NCBI RefSeq assembly: GCF_904846605.1
Contig: NZ_CAJHBI010000026.1
Location: forward strand, 1 to 48,893
Source: Psychrobacter sp. 72-O-c
GTDB lineage: Bacteria > Pseudomonadota > Gammaproteobacteria > Pseudomonadales > Moraxellaceae
DNA length: 48,893 nucleotides
Direction of reading: 5' to 3'
The notes under the pieces are model-generated. The model worked only from the letters and a program-made list of their open reading frames with translations. It had not been told where the DNA came from and did no database searches. Positions 36,220 to 45,965 of this stretch are shown here, piece after piece. Both the position numbers and the translations under genes were made by a program. Position 1 is the stretch's first letter; each line of letters begins with the position of its first letter.

Positions 36220-37641
36220 ATGTCAGAGCAGAAATTAGACAGCCATCTTCCTGATGATGGCAACGAATATTTATTTACCGATACCTTCCCAAAGGGCACT
36301 GGTAAAGGGCTAATAGTAGTGGCAATAGCTGCGATTATCAGTATGATTATTTACAACGTCCTACCGTACGATATCAGTGCCAATAAAGGCCTCACCCTGC
36401 TATTCTTTATTGGCGTGTTGTGGTTGACTGAAGCGGTGCATGTGACTATTACCGCGATATTGGTCGTCGTAATAGGGGCACTTATTGGTATACCAGACTT
36501 CGATGCCGAAATCGGTTTACAAAGTTTTGCCAACCCGATTATTTATTTGTTCTTTGGTGGTTTTGCGTTAGCGGCAGCGTTGCATGTGCAGAAATTGGAT
36601 AGAAAAATTGCGCTCAAGATTTTATCAATGTCAGGTGGCAATCTTGGAACCGCAGTATTTTTGATATTTGGGGTGACTGCATTTTTATCGATGTGGATAT
36701 CGAATACGGCCACTGCGGCGATGATGTTGCCATTGGCGTTGGGTATTTTAACGCAGGTTGACCGTGAAAAAGACCGTGGCACTTTCGTGTTTGTGCTATT
36801 AGGTATCGCCTATTCTGCTAATCTTGGGGGTTTGGGTACGATTGTTGGTTCACCGCCTAATGCGATTGCTGCCAAAGCGCTTGATATTGCTTTTGTTGAT
36901 TGGATGAAGTTTGGTATTCCCATGATGTTGGTGCTGTTGCCACTATTATTGGGCGCAATGTATCTTTTCCTTAAACCCAATCTCAATCGTCAGGTCACGC
37001 TCAACGAAGATGAGCCTATTGCATGGAATAAACCCCGTGTACTGACGATTATCGTATTTATTATAACCGCGTTGAGCTGGATACTCTCTAAAAAAATCGG
37101 TGCAGCGCTTAATGTCGATGATGTCGATTCCATTGTCGCATTGTTAGCAGCATCAGCAGTGGTCAGCTTAGGTTTGGTGTCATGGAAACAGGTCTCTGAC
37201 AACACTGACTGGGGCGTACTTATGTTGTTCGGTGGTGGTATTGCGCTATCAACGGTTCTAAAAGTCTCAGGAGCCTCCTTGGTTCTTGGGCAAGCAGTCG
37301 CCAATGGGCTGTCATCTGCACCGCTTATCTTAGTGGTGCTTTCAGTAGCGGCATTCATTATCTTCTTAACGGAGTTTGCCTCTAATACCGCTTCTGCTGC
37401 TCTATTAGTACCCGTTTTTGCGGCTATTGCTGAGCAAATGGGTCTACCGCCTGCCGTATTGGTAATGATTATTGGTATTGGTGCCTCGTGTGCCTTTATG
37501 CTACCGGTTGCCACTCCGCCAAATGCGATTGTCTTTGGTACAGGGCTTATCAAGCAGTCAGAGATGATACGTACTGGTGTGATACTTAATATCATTGCCA
37601 CCTTTGTGGTCGGATTATGGGCGTATTTCTTTTTACTCTAA
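36220..37641 (+). CDS. DASS/SLC13 family sodium- or proton-coupled dicarboxylate transporter
   Basis: A 473-residue membrane protein with roughly 11 hydrophobic segments and a 30-residue polar N-terminus. Two SNT motifs (WISNTATAAMMLP near 160 and FASNTASAALLVP near 388) and two proline-rich loops (VGSPPNAIA, ATPPNAIVFG) mark the divalent anion:sodium symporter family. These carry succinate, fumarate, malate or citrate, and the exact substrate is unknown. The start has an AAGGA ribosome site. A CRP-like site lies upstream. Confidence 0.92.
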   Translation: MSEQKLDSHLPDDGNEYLFTDTFPKGTGKGLIVVAIAAIISMIIYNVLPYDISANKGLTLLFFIGVLWLTEAVHVTITAILVVVIGALIGIPDFDAEIGLQSFANPIIYLFFGGFALAAALHVQKLDRKIALKILSMSGGNLGTAVFLIFGVTAFLSMWISNTATAAMMLPLALGILTQVDREKDRGTFVFVLLGIAYSANLGGLGTIVGSPPNAIAAKALDIAFVDWMKFGIPMMLVLLPLLLGAMYLFLKPNLNRQVTLNEDEPIAWNKPRVLTIIVFIITALSWILSKKIGAALNVDDVDSIVALLAASAVVSLGLVSWKQVSDNTDWGVLMLFGGGIALSTVLKVSGASLVLGQAVANGLSSAPLILVVLSVAAFIIFLTEFASNTASAALLVPVFAAIAEQMGLPPAVLVMIIGIGASCAFMLPVATPPNAIVFGTGLIKQSEMIRTGVILNIIATFVVGLWAYFFLL

Positions 37642-37675
37642 TGACTGATTAATCCAGTATTGCAATAATTAATGT

Positions 37676-37717
37676 AAAAACCCGATGTCTGCGCTATAGC
37701 TGGACATCGGGTTTTTT
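37676..37717 (+). terminator. Rho-independent terminator after the DASS transporter
   Basis: AAACCCGATGTC and GACATCGGGTTT form a perfect 12-bp stem around a 13-nt loop and run into six T residues. Confidence 0.9.
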
Positions 37718-37851
37718 GCATAGGTTTGATTGTTTTGTACTTGTCAGTTAACAACGCTTGGGGCTGTTCATTTTTTTGCTGCTATTATAAGCGTTGTTAT
37801 GACTGCTGTATCAATAATATTTAGCTATGCAAATTAATCAAATATAATTAA

Positions 37852-38887
37852 ATGGATTTAATTAAAATGATGCCAGGTCTAGTAAAAGTTGCTTTCTATA
37901 TTTGCATAAGTATATTTGCCATAGTAGTCGCTACACTGGCATTTTTTTGGGCGCCTGATCGCAGTGTTGCTGAGTTAAAACAATGGCAACTGCCTAATAG
38001 TGAGTTTATAGATGTACAAGGCATGCAAGTTCACGTAGTGCAGTCAGCACAATGTGAGGTTTATCGTAGTAGACCGATGATCGATAATGCGGTTAAATCT
38101 GGTAAAAAACTACCAGAAATTATGGTTTTATTACATGGTACTTCAGCAAGCGTGCATACTTGGGAAGGTTGGACAGCGCAGCTCAGCGATGAGTATTGTG
38201 TGGTGAGTATGGATCTGCCTGGCTTTGGTTTGACCGGGCCATATATTGATAAGACGACAGAGTACACTAGCGCTAACTACGCCGCTTTTGTTGTAGAGCT
38301 ACTAGATACGTTGCGTTTAGATCGAGTCATTTTGGCAGGCAACTCACTAGGGGGGGGGAATTGCTTGGCGTACAGCCGTCTTATATCCTGAGTACGTGGA
38401 AAAACTGATATTGATCGACTCAGTTGGCTATCCGGCCACGCCAAAAAGCGTACCCATTGGTTTTAAGCTCGCAAAATATCCTGTGTTAACGCCTATCTTA
38501 AATCGTGTATTGCCCCGAGATGTCGTTAAAAAGAGCGTTCTGAGCGTTTATGCAAATGATAGCAAAGTCGATGAGGCTTTGGTTGATCGCTACTATGATT
38601 TGACATTGCGCCAAGGCAATCGCCAAGCGCTTAGTCGGCGCTTGCAAGAGACTGATAGCGCGGCCAATCCAGAGCAAATCAAGCAGTTGGTCATACCAAC
38701 CTTGATCTTATGGGGTGCACAGGATGACCTTATTCCAGTCGAAAACGCTGCTCTTTTTCATCGAGATATCAGTAACAGTCAGCTCAAAATATTCGACGGC
38801 TTAGGACACGTGCCACATGAAGAAGATCCCATTACGACAGTCGCGGTAGTCAAACAATTTTTGGCTGGAAAACCAGTCAGTGAATAG
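37852..38887 (+). pseudogene. Alpha/beta hydrolase, frameshifted at a run of nine G residues
   Basis: Two reading frames (37852-38391 and 38396-38887) together make one alpha/beta hydrolase of about 345 residues: an N-terminal membrane anchor (residues 10-30), LLHGTSASVHTWEGW with the oxyanion HG, nucleophile elbow GNSLGG (Ser), a late Asp (WGAQDDLIP) and the catalytic His in GLGHVPHEEDP. The frame breaks just after the elbow, at 38350-38358, where nine G residues occur. With eight, the sequence would read GNSLGGGIAWRTAVLYPEYVEKL, the expected family sequence. The gene is intact otherwise. It may be phase-variable, recently broken, or an assembly error. The substrate is unknown. Confidence 0.8.
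38350..38358 (+). repeat. G9 homopolymer in the hydrolase gene
   Basis: Nine consecutive G residues, the length range at which polymerase slippage is frequent. One base fewer restores the reading frame of the hydrolase. Confidence 0.95.
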
Positions 38888-38912
38888 CAGCACTTGCGAA
38901 ACTTCTGACGTC

Positions 38913-38997
38913 AAAAGTATATTACTCGAAAGTGTGACCATCCAGCCGCACTTTTTTAATGGCACTATCAAAAGTATATTAGTAAAAGTATATTAGA
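38913..38997 (+). repeat. Direct repeats AAAAGTATATTA upstream of hrpA
   Basis: The word occurs at 38913-38924 and twice in tandem at 38970-38997 (14-bp unit, second unit differs at its last base). These flank a hairpin. They may be promoter or binding elements for hrpA, or slippage products. Confidence 0.6.
38929..38957 (+). terminator. Terminator after the hydrolase
   Basis: AAAGTGTG pairs with CGCACTTT (one T-G wobble) around a 10-nt loop, with a short T-run. It is 42 bp after the hydrolase stop. Confidence 0.55.
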
Positions 38998-39121
38998 ATG
39001 GTAGTATGCAACACTTCAAGGCTTGAGACTTAAGGTTTGAAATTCGACTGTATCTTGAATCGCAGCCAAATTATCCCCATAATCTAACCACTCTTCATAT
39101 AAAAAAATAGCCTAAGCAAAT

Positions 39122-42100
39122 ATGACTAATACTTCAAAGAACACCGAAAATACGAACAAGAATGACCTAAACGATAATATTGATATAAAGAATCACGTAG
39201 AGGATAAAACAAATTCTCAGCCGCAAATTGCAGGCAATGTACCTGTACTTGCTAAAGATGAATTCTATTTAAGCAAACTTGAACGTGAGCTTACGCGTGG
39301 TTCTTCGTCTAGAAAATCATCTAATAAAAAACCTAGTACAGATGGCAAACACGACGCTAAAAATAGCGATGATTTAGAGAAAAAGCAGGCACAGTTTGAA
39401 AAGCTAAAAACCCGCTCACAGCAAGCGGTGCAAGCGCGCATGGATAGCATCCCAGAAAATCTACCTGCAAGGCTAAATCTCGATTTACCCGTCAGCCAAC
39501 GAAGCGATGATTTGGTGCAAGCGATTATCGATAATCAAGTCATTATAGTGGCGGGCGAGACGGGCTCTGGTAAGACTACTCAGCTGCCAAAATTGGCGAT
39601 GCTGGCAGGTCGCGGCATAAGAGGGCAGATTGGACATACTCAGCCGCGCAGGCTGGCGGCGCGCAGTGTGGCAAACCGCATCGCTGAAGAGTTAGGTGAA
39701 CAGTTAGGAGGTACGGTCAGCTTTAAGATTCGCTTTAACGAGCAAGGTACCGCGCAGTCAGTAATTAAGCTGATGACCGATGGTATCTTACTTGCTGAAT
39801 TAGGTCACGATCGCTTTTTAAGTAAATACGATACGATCATTATCGATGAGGCCCATGAGCGAAGCTTAAATATTGACTTTATTATGGGTTATCTAAAGCA
39901 ATTACTGCCCAGACGGCCTGATTTGAAAGTCATTATTACTTCAGCAACCCTAGATACCCAGCGTTTTAGTGATTACTTTAGCCGCTATGATGCCAAGTTA
40001 AAACGTCAGATACCTGCGCCTATTTTTAATGTAGAAGGCCGCAACTTTCCGGTCGAGGTACGTTATCGTCCGCTCACCGATGAGCCGGTGACCAGCTCAG
40101 ATGACGATAGTTACGATGATTTTGAAGAGAATCTACCGCGTGCTGTGGTTGCCGCCGTAGAAGAATGCTTTAGTGATGCGCAAAGCAAGGGTCATGCGGA
40201 TCAAGCCGATATTTTGATATTTGCCGCCACCGAAGCTGAAATTCGTGAAACGCAAGAAGTGCTTGAACGTCATGGGCCAAAGCACACAGAAATATTACCA
40301 TTATTTGCGCGGCAGACCTATGAGGAACAGCAGCGTATCTTCCAGCCGTCAGGTAGGGGTCGACGTATTGTCATCGCTACCAACGTCGCTGAGACCGCTT
40401 TGACCGTACCTGGTATTCGTTATGTGATTGACTTGGGCTTTGCACGTATCTCACGCTACTCCTACCGCTCGCGTGTGCAGCGCTTACCGATTGAAGCCAT
40501 TGCCCAAGCAGCAGCCAATCAGCGTAAAGGTCGCTGTGGTCGGGTCGCGCCAGGGGTTTGTATTCGCTTGTATAGCGAAGAGGATTTCAGTGGCCGTCCT
40601 GAGTTTACTGAGCCGGAGATTTTACGAACCAATTTGGCGTCAGTAATCTTACAGATGGCTAACTTGCGCTTAGGCAGTGTTGATGACTTTGATTTTATTG
40701 AGCCGCCTGACAGCCGTTTGGTTACTGATGGTCATAAATTGCTTGATGAGTTGGGCGCGATTACACCCAAAAATGAGCCAGCAACTGACAGGGAAACCAG
40801 CCAGACAAACAATAAGCCAAAACGCAAAGGTTTAGATCATCTGCGTCTTACGTCTACCGGACAAAAAATGGCACGGATGCCAATAGACCCAAGGCTGGCA
40901 CGCATGTTAGTCGCGGGTAGTGACTTTGACTGTATTCGTGAAATGCTGATTGTGGTAGCAGCGCTTGCGGTTCAAGACCCACGTGAGCGTCCTGCTAATA
41001 AGCGCACGCAAGCAGATCAAAAGCACGCAGTATTCCGCCAAGATGACTCGGATTTTTTATTCTATTTGAGTCTTTGGAAAACGCTGTTTGAAAAAGATGA
41101 GGATGGCAATAAATTATCCGGCAATCAGCGTAGGCAGTTTGCCAAAAACAACTATTTGAGCTTTCCACGTGTCCGTGAATGGCATCAAACCCATCGTCAG
41201 CTGGTACAAATGGTTACCGAGCTTAAGCTCAAAGATGTCAGTAGTTCAAAAGCCAGTAATAAAAACGGTGCTAAAAATGGCTCTAAAAACAACCTTGATG
41301 AGCTCGATATTAATAGTGATCCGACAGGCATTGATGATGAGGAACTAAAAGCGGTTAAATATGCCAATTTACATCGTGCATTATTGACTGGATTGCTGTC
41401 AATTATCGCCCATAAAACCGAAAATCGTGGTGAATATCTAGCCGCACGCCAGCAAAAGGCCAAGATATTCCCAGCCAGTACCGTATTTAAGCAAATACCA
41501 CCGTGGGTGATGGCGTTTGAGATGGTAGAGACCTCACAAGTCTTTATGCGTACGGTTGCCAAGATTGAACCAGAATGGATTATCTCAGCGGCTGGTAACT
41601 TATTAAAGTATCACTACTTTGAGCCACACTGGTCGAAGAAGACTGGACGGGTAAAAGCCTACGCGCAGATCAGCTTGTTTGGCTTGATTATTATTGGTAA
41701 GCAGCTGACTAACTATGAACAAGTTAATCTAATTGAAGCACGCGAGATATTTATCCGTGATGGTCTAGTAACCGGTAACTTCGGCCGGCAAGCGCCATTT
41801 TTACAGCATAATATGGATAAAGTGGCTGATATTGAACGCATCGAAGACAAGCTGCGTCGTCGTGATTTACTGGTTGATGAAGAGACGCTCTATCAGTTTT
41901 ATGATCAGAAAACACCTGAGCACATTGCCAGCCGTAAAGCCTTTGAAGATTGGCGTGCGGACATTGAAAAAACCGATAACAAATATCTATTCTTTACTGA
42001 TGAAGATGTACTAAACAGCCAAGCACCAACCACTGGTGATTTCCCAGAAGTTTGGCAATTGGGTGATTTAAAGCTACCGCTACGCTATATCTTCGATCCG

Positions 42101-43423
42101 TCAAGCGACGAAGATGGGGTGACTATTCGTGTGCCATTAGCGGCTTTACCGCAATTGGATGCGATTGAATTGTTATGGGGCGTACCCGGTTGGCGATTTG
42201 AGCTGGTGTTACAGCTATTGAAATCGTTGCCGAAAGACATTCGCCGACAGATAGTACCGATTCCTGATACGGCCGACAGTTTATTCGATGAGCTACAACC
42301 TGCGCAATCGCAAGGGTTGTTAAAGCAACTGTGCCAAGCGCTAAATCGCCGCGGAATTATGTCGGTAACACCCGACAACTTCAACCCATCTACCATTGAC
42401 CGTTATTTACAGCCGCAAATCTGTGTGGTCGATGATAAGAATCGCATTATCGAAAAAGGTCGTGACCTGCAAACCTTGCAAGTCCGTCATGCTAGCGAGA
42501 CCAGTCAAGCCGTCACTGAACAGCAAGGCGCGCATACTAGCTTTCCTGAGCATTTTAAGTTTAGCAAAAACCATCATAGCGCTGGCGTAGTCATGAAGCA
42601 GTTTGCCGCCTTGGTTACTGATGAGGCTGGCGAGGCGGTATCGATTCATCAATATACTGACGTGACCGCCGCTTTGCAAGCGCACCGCATTGGCGTTCTG
42701 ACGCTAATGAAAGGGCAGCTGGGTGCGAAGAAAAAGCAGCTGACCAGTCAGATAGATAAGATATTTAAACTGGCCTTTGCGCCACTCGGTGATATGGAAA
42801 AGCTAAAAACCATCGTCATTGATGCCGCACTAGATGCTGCTCTTGAAGAGCACTATATCTTATTTGATCATAGTGAAGACTTGCCTGAGAGCGCTGGTGA
42901 TATTGCTATCGGCTTAGCTGAAGAGCTACCCTTCACGTTAGAAGAATATCAGCAAACCTCAGACGTGGTGATTAGTAACTTCCTACTAACCGGACAGACG
43001 GTGATCAAGACACTTAAAAATGTCTATACCCGGTGGCAGCGTATTCGCCAAGGATTATTAATGCTCGATCGGGAAATATTTGGTGAGTCTATCGACGATA
43101 TGGAAGACCAATTAGAAGATTTACATTTGGCTAATTTTGTCTACCGTATGGATTATAGCCATTGGCAGCAGTATCCGCGTTATCTCGAAGCGCTGGAGAT
43201 TCGCCTTGAAAGACTTGAGCACAATATTGAAGCGGATCTCGATGGCGTCTATGCGCTAGATTTACATATGGAGCGGTTATCAGGGCGCGCCAATGCTGAG
43301 TCTATCAGCGAATATCGCTGGCTAGTCGAGGAATATCGCATTCAACTCTTCGCCCAACCGATGAAAACTCGCATGGCAGTATCACCGAAGCGTCTTAGTA
43401 AAATGTGGGATAAGGTGAGTTAG
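39122..43423 (+). CDS. hrpA: ATP-dependent RNA helicase HrpA (DEAH box)
   Basis: A 1433-residue cytoplasmic RNA helicase linked to mRNA processing and rescue of stalled ribosomes. Walker A GETGSGKTTQ at 145-154, DEAH at 242-245 followed by ERS, SATLDT, and the motif V/VI regions IVIATNVAETALTVPGI and QRKGRCGRVAPG are all present. The helicase-associated HA2/OB region and the C-terminal DUF3418 domain typical of HrpA follow. It has a charged N-terminal extension of about 100 residues, and a Ser/Asn-rich insert near 705-730. The ribosome site at the first ATG is poor. The size exceeds E. coli HrpA (1300) mainly through these two segments. Confidence 0.96.
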   Translation: MTNTSKNTENTNKNDLNDNIDIKNHVEDKTNSQPQIAGNVPVLAKDEFYLSKLERELTRGSSSRKSSNKKPSTDGKHDAKNSDDLEKKQAQFEKLKTRSQQAVQARMDSIPENLPARLNLDLPVSQRSDDLVQAIIDNQVIIVAGETGSGKTTQLPKLAMLAGRGIRGQIGHTQPRRLAARSVANRIAEELGEQLGGTVSFKIRFNEQGTAQSVIKLMTDGILLAELGHDRFLSKYDTIIIDEAHERSLNIDFIMGYLKQLLPRRPDLKVIITSATLDTQRFSDYFSRYDAKLKRQIPAPIFNVEGRNFPVEVRYRPLTDEPVTSSDDDSYDDFEENLPRAVVAAVEECFSDAQSKGHADQADILIFAATEAEIRETQEVLERHGPKHTEILPLFARQTYEEQQRIFQPSGRGRRIVIATNVAETALTVPGIRYVIDLGFARISRYSYRSRVQRLPIEAIAQAAANQRKGRCGRVAPGVCIRLYSEEDFSGRPEFTEPEILRTNLASVILQMANLRLGSVDDFDFIEPPDSRLVTDGHKLLDELGAITPKNEPATDRETSQTNNKPKRKGLDHLRLTSTGQKMARMPIDPRLARMLVAGSDFDCIREMLIVVAALAVQDPRERPANKRTQADQKHAVFRQDDSDFLFYLSLWKTLFEKDEDGNKLSGNQRRQFAKNNYLSFPRVREWHQTHRQLVQMVTELKLKDVSSSKASNKNGAKNGSKNNLDELDINSDPTGIDDEELKAVKYANLHRALLTGLLSIIAHKTENRGEYLAARQQKAKIFPASTVFKQIPPWVMAFEMVETSQVFMRTVAKIEPEWIISAAGNLLKYHYFEPHWSKKTGRVKAYAQISLFGLIIIGKQLTNYEQVNLIEAREIFIRDGLVTGNFGRQAPFLQHNMDKVADIERIEDKLRRRDLLVDEETLYQFYDQKTPEHIASRKAFEDWRADIEKTDNKYLFFTDEDVLNSQAPTTGDFPEVWQLGDLKLPLRYIFDPSSDEDGVTIRVPLAALPQLDAIELLWGVPGWRFELVLQLLKSLPKDIRRQIVPIPDTADSLFDELQPAQSQGLLKQLCQALNRRGIMSVTPDNFNPSTIDRYLQPQICVVDDKNRIIEKGRDLQTLQVRHASETSQAVTEQQGAHTSFPEHFKFSKNHHSAGVVMKQFAALVTDEAGEAVSIHQYTDVTAALQAHRIGVLTLMKGQLGAKKKQLTSQIDKIFKLAFAPLGDMEKLKTIVIDAALDAALEEHYILFDHSEDLPESAGDIAIGLAEELPFTLEEYQQTSDVVISNFLLTGQTVIKTLKNVYTRWQRIRQGLLMLDREIFGESIDDMEDQLEDLHLANFVYRMDYSHWQQYPRYLEALEIRLERLEHNIEADLDGVYALDLHMERLSGRANAESISEYRWLVEEYRIQLFAQPMKTRMAVSPKRLSKMWDKVS

Positions 43424-43436
43424 GGTGGGATTTTTT

Positions 43437-43562
43437 GTAGGGTGGGTTAGCGAATGTGTAACCCGCCTATTTTAAAGTTGTCATAGAAATCATCGAGGCG
43501 GTTTAAATTTTGTCGGCTGTGCTTTCAAGACTTTACCAAAACTACTTAACCTTACGGCTACT
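43437..43562 (+). repeat. Degenerate dispersed repeat, copy A
   Basis: It begins GTAGGGTGGGTTAGCG, then AACCCG after 7 bp, and ends TTACGGCTACT; the inner dyad GGGTT...AACCC is REP-like. A second, more diverged copy lies at 45710-45852 in the same orientation. The pair flanks benE and the methyltransferase gene. Elements starting this way are common dispersed repeats in several proteobacteria. Confidence 0.65.
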
Positions 43563-43710
43563 ACCTTCACTGTTAGTTAATACTTTCTGGACACTAATTC
43601 TAGTGTTTTTGATGAATTATGAAAGTGCTCAGAAAATACTTAGCTAATGGATACTTGCCTTAAGCTATCAGGCTATGGGGCCACCACTAAAAGGCAAGCT
43701 TTTTATCTAG

Positions 43711-44907
43711 CTACACAGAAACATCCGTCACACGTTTCTTAGTCAATACGAAGTGTGCAATCATACCGATACAAATCCCCCAGAATACTGAACTAAGCCC
43801 CAAAAAATGCATGCCGGAAGCCGTGGCTAAAAAGGTAATCAACGCCGATTCTCTTTGGTTATCATCTTTCATGGCAACGGTAATATTGGCAGAGATGGCA
43901 CCGATTAATGCGAGACCTGCTAAGGCTGCGATGAGCTCTTTGGGTAGCAAGCTAAATACGGTCACGATACTACCAGAAAATAAGCCCCCTAATAAGTAAA
44001 AAATACCATTGGCTATTCCTGCGATGTAGCGCTTTTCTTTGAGCTCGTGCGCGTCTTTTCCCGTACATAATGCGGCGGTAATAGCCCCTAATATAACCGT
44101 GATGCCGCCAACACAAGCGACGGCTAAAGAGGCAATACTGGAGACTGTAATAATAGGTTTAGCAGGAATGTCGTAACCACTCAACCTCAAAATAGCCATA
44201 CCGGGTAAGAGCTGTCCGGTTAAGCTCACTAAGATAAGCGGAAGGGCTAGGTTCAAAGTTGAATTCCATGACCATTCTGGCCAGATGAGTGTGGGTATGG
44301 TTATCGAAAAGTTGATATCGACAGGGTTCATCTTGCCGAATACCACACTTAAGATAACGCCGCAAAGCAATACCCAGATCATCGTATAGCGCGGTGACCA
44401 GCGCTTCGCTAGTAAATAACAAGCCAGCATACTGAAGACGATAAACGGCATGGTGTCAGTGGCGACAAATAATTCCAAGCCAAACTGAAACAGGATACCG
44501 GCCATCATCCCAGCCGCAATACCAGGAGGGATCAACTTTAGAATTTTATCAAGATAGCCTGTGGCGCCAATGATAAAGATAACCAAGGCTGAGATAATAT
44601 AAGCAGCAACCGCCTCATTAATACTCATCTGTGGAAATAGCGTTATTAATAAGGCCGTCCCTGGGGCAGACCAACCCATGACCACAGGAGTCTTATATTT
44701 GATGGATAGATAAATACTAGGTATAGCTGCCCCTATAGAAATCCCCCAAATCCAAGACGCCATCATGGCATCTGAAACTTGCGCGGCTTGTGCTGCTTGA
44801 AAGAAAATAATCAGCGGGCCAGAATAAGCGATGAGTACCGCTAAAAAACCGGCAATAGACGCTGAAATTGACCAATCTTCTCTAAGAGTTTGTATTAAAG
44901 TTGCCAT
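43711..44907 (-). CDS. benE: Benzoate/H+ symporter family transporter (BenE/YdcO)
   Basis: A 398-residue membrane protein with about 12 hydrophobic segments. BenE signatures include the N-terminal SISASIAGFLAVLIAYSGP, the segment IWGISIGAAIPSIYLS, WSAPGTALLI, and the conserved GGITVILGAITAALCTG loop. BenE family members are proposed to import benzoate by proton symport. No benzoate degradation genes are present in the window, so the substrate may be another aromatic or organic acid. It is monocistronic. Confidence 0.9.
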   Translation of the reverse strand: MATLIQTLREDWSISASIAGFLAVLIAYSGPLIIFFQAAQAAQVSDAMMASWIWGISIGAAIPSIYLSIKYKTPVVMGWSAPGTALLITLFPQMSINEAVAAYIISALVIFIIGATGYLDKILKLIPPGIAAGMMAGILFQFGLELFVATDTMPFIVFSMLACYLLAKRWSPRYTMIWVLLCGVILSVVFGKMNPVDINFSITIPTLIWPEWSWNSTLNLALPLILVSLTGQLLPGMAILRLSGYDIPAKPIITVSSIASLAVACVGGITVILGAITAALCTGKDAHELKEKRYIAGIANGIFYLLGGLFSGSIVTVFSLLPKELIAALAGLALIGAISANITVAMKDDNQRESALITFLATASGMHFLGLSSVFWGICIGMIAHFVLTKKRVTDVSV

Positions 44908-45107
44908 ATTATCTTCTTGTAAACATCACTATACATTACATCAGGAGCTAACATTATTGGGACAGAAGCTAACGGGGGTTATGCTTTCGCTTCATCCACG
45001 CTACGATACTAACTTGCATAGAACACACGTTTTACCATCAGCGCAGACAATGCTATTGATTAGATAGTAGAATAAGACTGAATATCAAGCAACAGAAGGA
45101 AGGTAAA

Positions 45108-45707
45108 ATGTGGGATCAGCGCTATAATGAGGCAGGTTTTGCCTATGGCACAGAAGCTAACGACTTTTTAAAAGAGGAGTTTTACAAAATACCAGCAGGC
45201 GGGCGTGTGCTGTGCTTAGCTGAAGGAGAGGGAAGGAATGCGGTATTCTTAGCTCAAAATGGCTATCAAGTCACTGCTATGGATCTGTCCAAAGTTGGTT
45301 TAAACAAAGCGCTAAAACTAGCCAGTGATAAAGGTGTGGAAATCTCGACTCAGGTTGCAGATTTGGCCGATTATAAATTAGGTGCTGCGCAATGGGATGG
45401 CATTGTTTCTATTTGGGCACACATGCCTGAACCAATACAGCGACGCGTCCATGCACAGGTTGCACCGGCATTGAAGCCGGGCGGTGTGTTTATTCTCGAA
45501 GCTTATACTTATCAGCAGACTACCATGGAAGGAGTCGGTGGGCCGCCTGCCACGCAAAAAGACAGATTCGTCTCATTAGAAGATTTGCAGAGTGAGCTTG
45601 CAGAGCTTGAGGAAGTTATAGGTATTGCAAAACACCGCACTATTTCAGAAGGAACGCGCCATCAAGGTCTCAGCGCAGTTGTGCAATTTGTCGGTTATAA
45701 AAAGTAA
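45108..45707 (+). CDS. Class I SAM-dependent methyltransferase, TehB-like
   Basis: A 199-residue soluble enzyme with a Rossmann-type fold. SAM-binding motif I is VLCLAEGEGRNAVFLA near 34-49, followed by VTAMDLSKVGLNKA (acidic residue at the end of strand 2) and a DGIVSIWAHMP segment. The start MWDQRYNEAGFAYGTEANDFL is shared with small TehB/TMT-like proteins proposed to methylate tellurite or thiols. The ribosome site is GAAGG. It stands alone. An IS-truncated DUF1971 gene nearby (48430) belongs to a domain often linked with TehB, but the two are 2.7 kb apart and not in an operon. Confidence 0.88.
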   Translation: MWDQRYNEAGFAYGTEANDFLKEEFYKIPAGGRVLCLAEGEGRNAVFLAQNGYQVTAMDLSKVGLNKALKLASDKGVEISTQVADLADYKLGAAQWDGIVSIWAHMPEPIQRRVHAQVAPALKPGGVFILEAYTYQQTTMEGVGGPPATQKDRFVSLEDLQSELAELEEVIGIAKHRTISEGTRHQGLSAVVQFVGYKK

Positions 45708-45709
45708 GA

Positions 45710-45852
45710 GTAGGGTAGATTAGCGATAGCATAACCCGTCACTTTTAAAGTTAACGAGGTTATTTTTAAAGCTAGCAAAGTCATAAAGGCAGGTTCGTTT
45801 TGCCCACTGGCTTTTCGAAACTTTGCCTAAACTAGCCGACCCTACGGCTACT
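45710..45852 (+). repeat. Degenerate dispersed repeat, copy B
   Basis: Starts GTAGGGTAGATTAGCG and has AACCCG after 7 bp; ends CCTACGGCTACTGAC. It aligns with copy A (43437-43562), with strong conservation at both ends and divergence in the middle. It starts 3 bp after the methyltransferase stop. Confidence 0.65.
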
Positions 45853-45965
45853 GACAAGAGTTTCGGTAGGCAGCCTTAAAACAGGTAATAGCAGTCTATT
45901 CATCACTCGTAGTCACCGCTATCACCTGTTATGACACTCATTAAACAGCTGTCTTAGTACGCCTT

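Noticed and set aside
45790..45812. tRNA-like T-loop GGTTCG in the repeat at 45710-45852
   Set aside because: No acceptor or anticodon stem can be formed around it.
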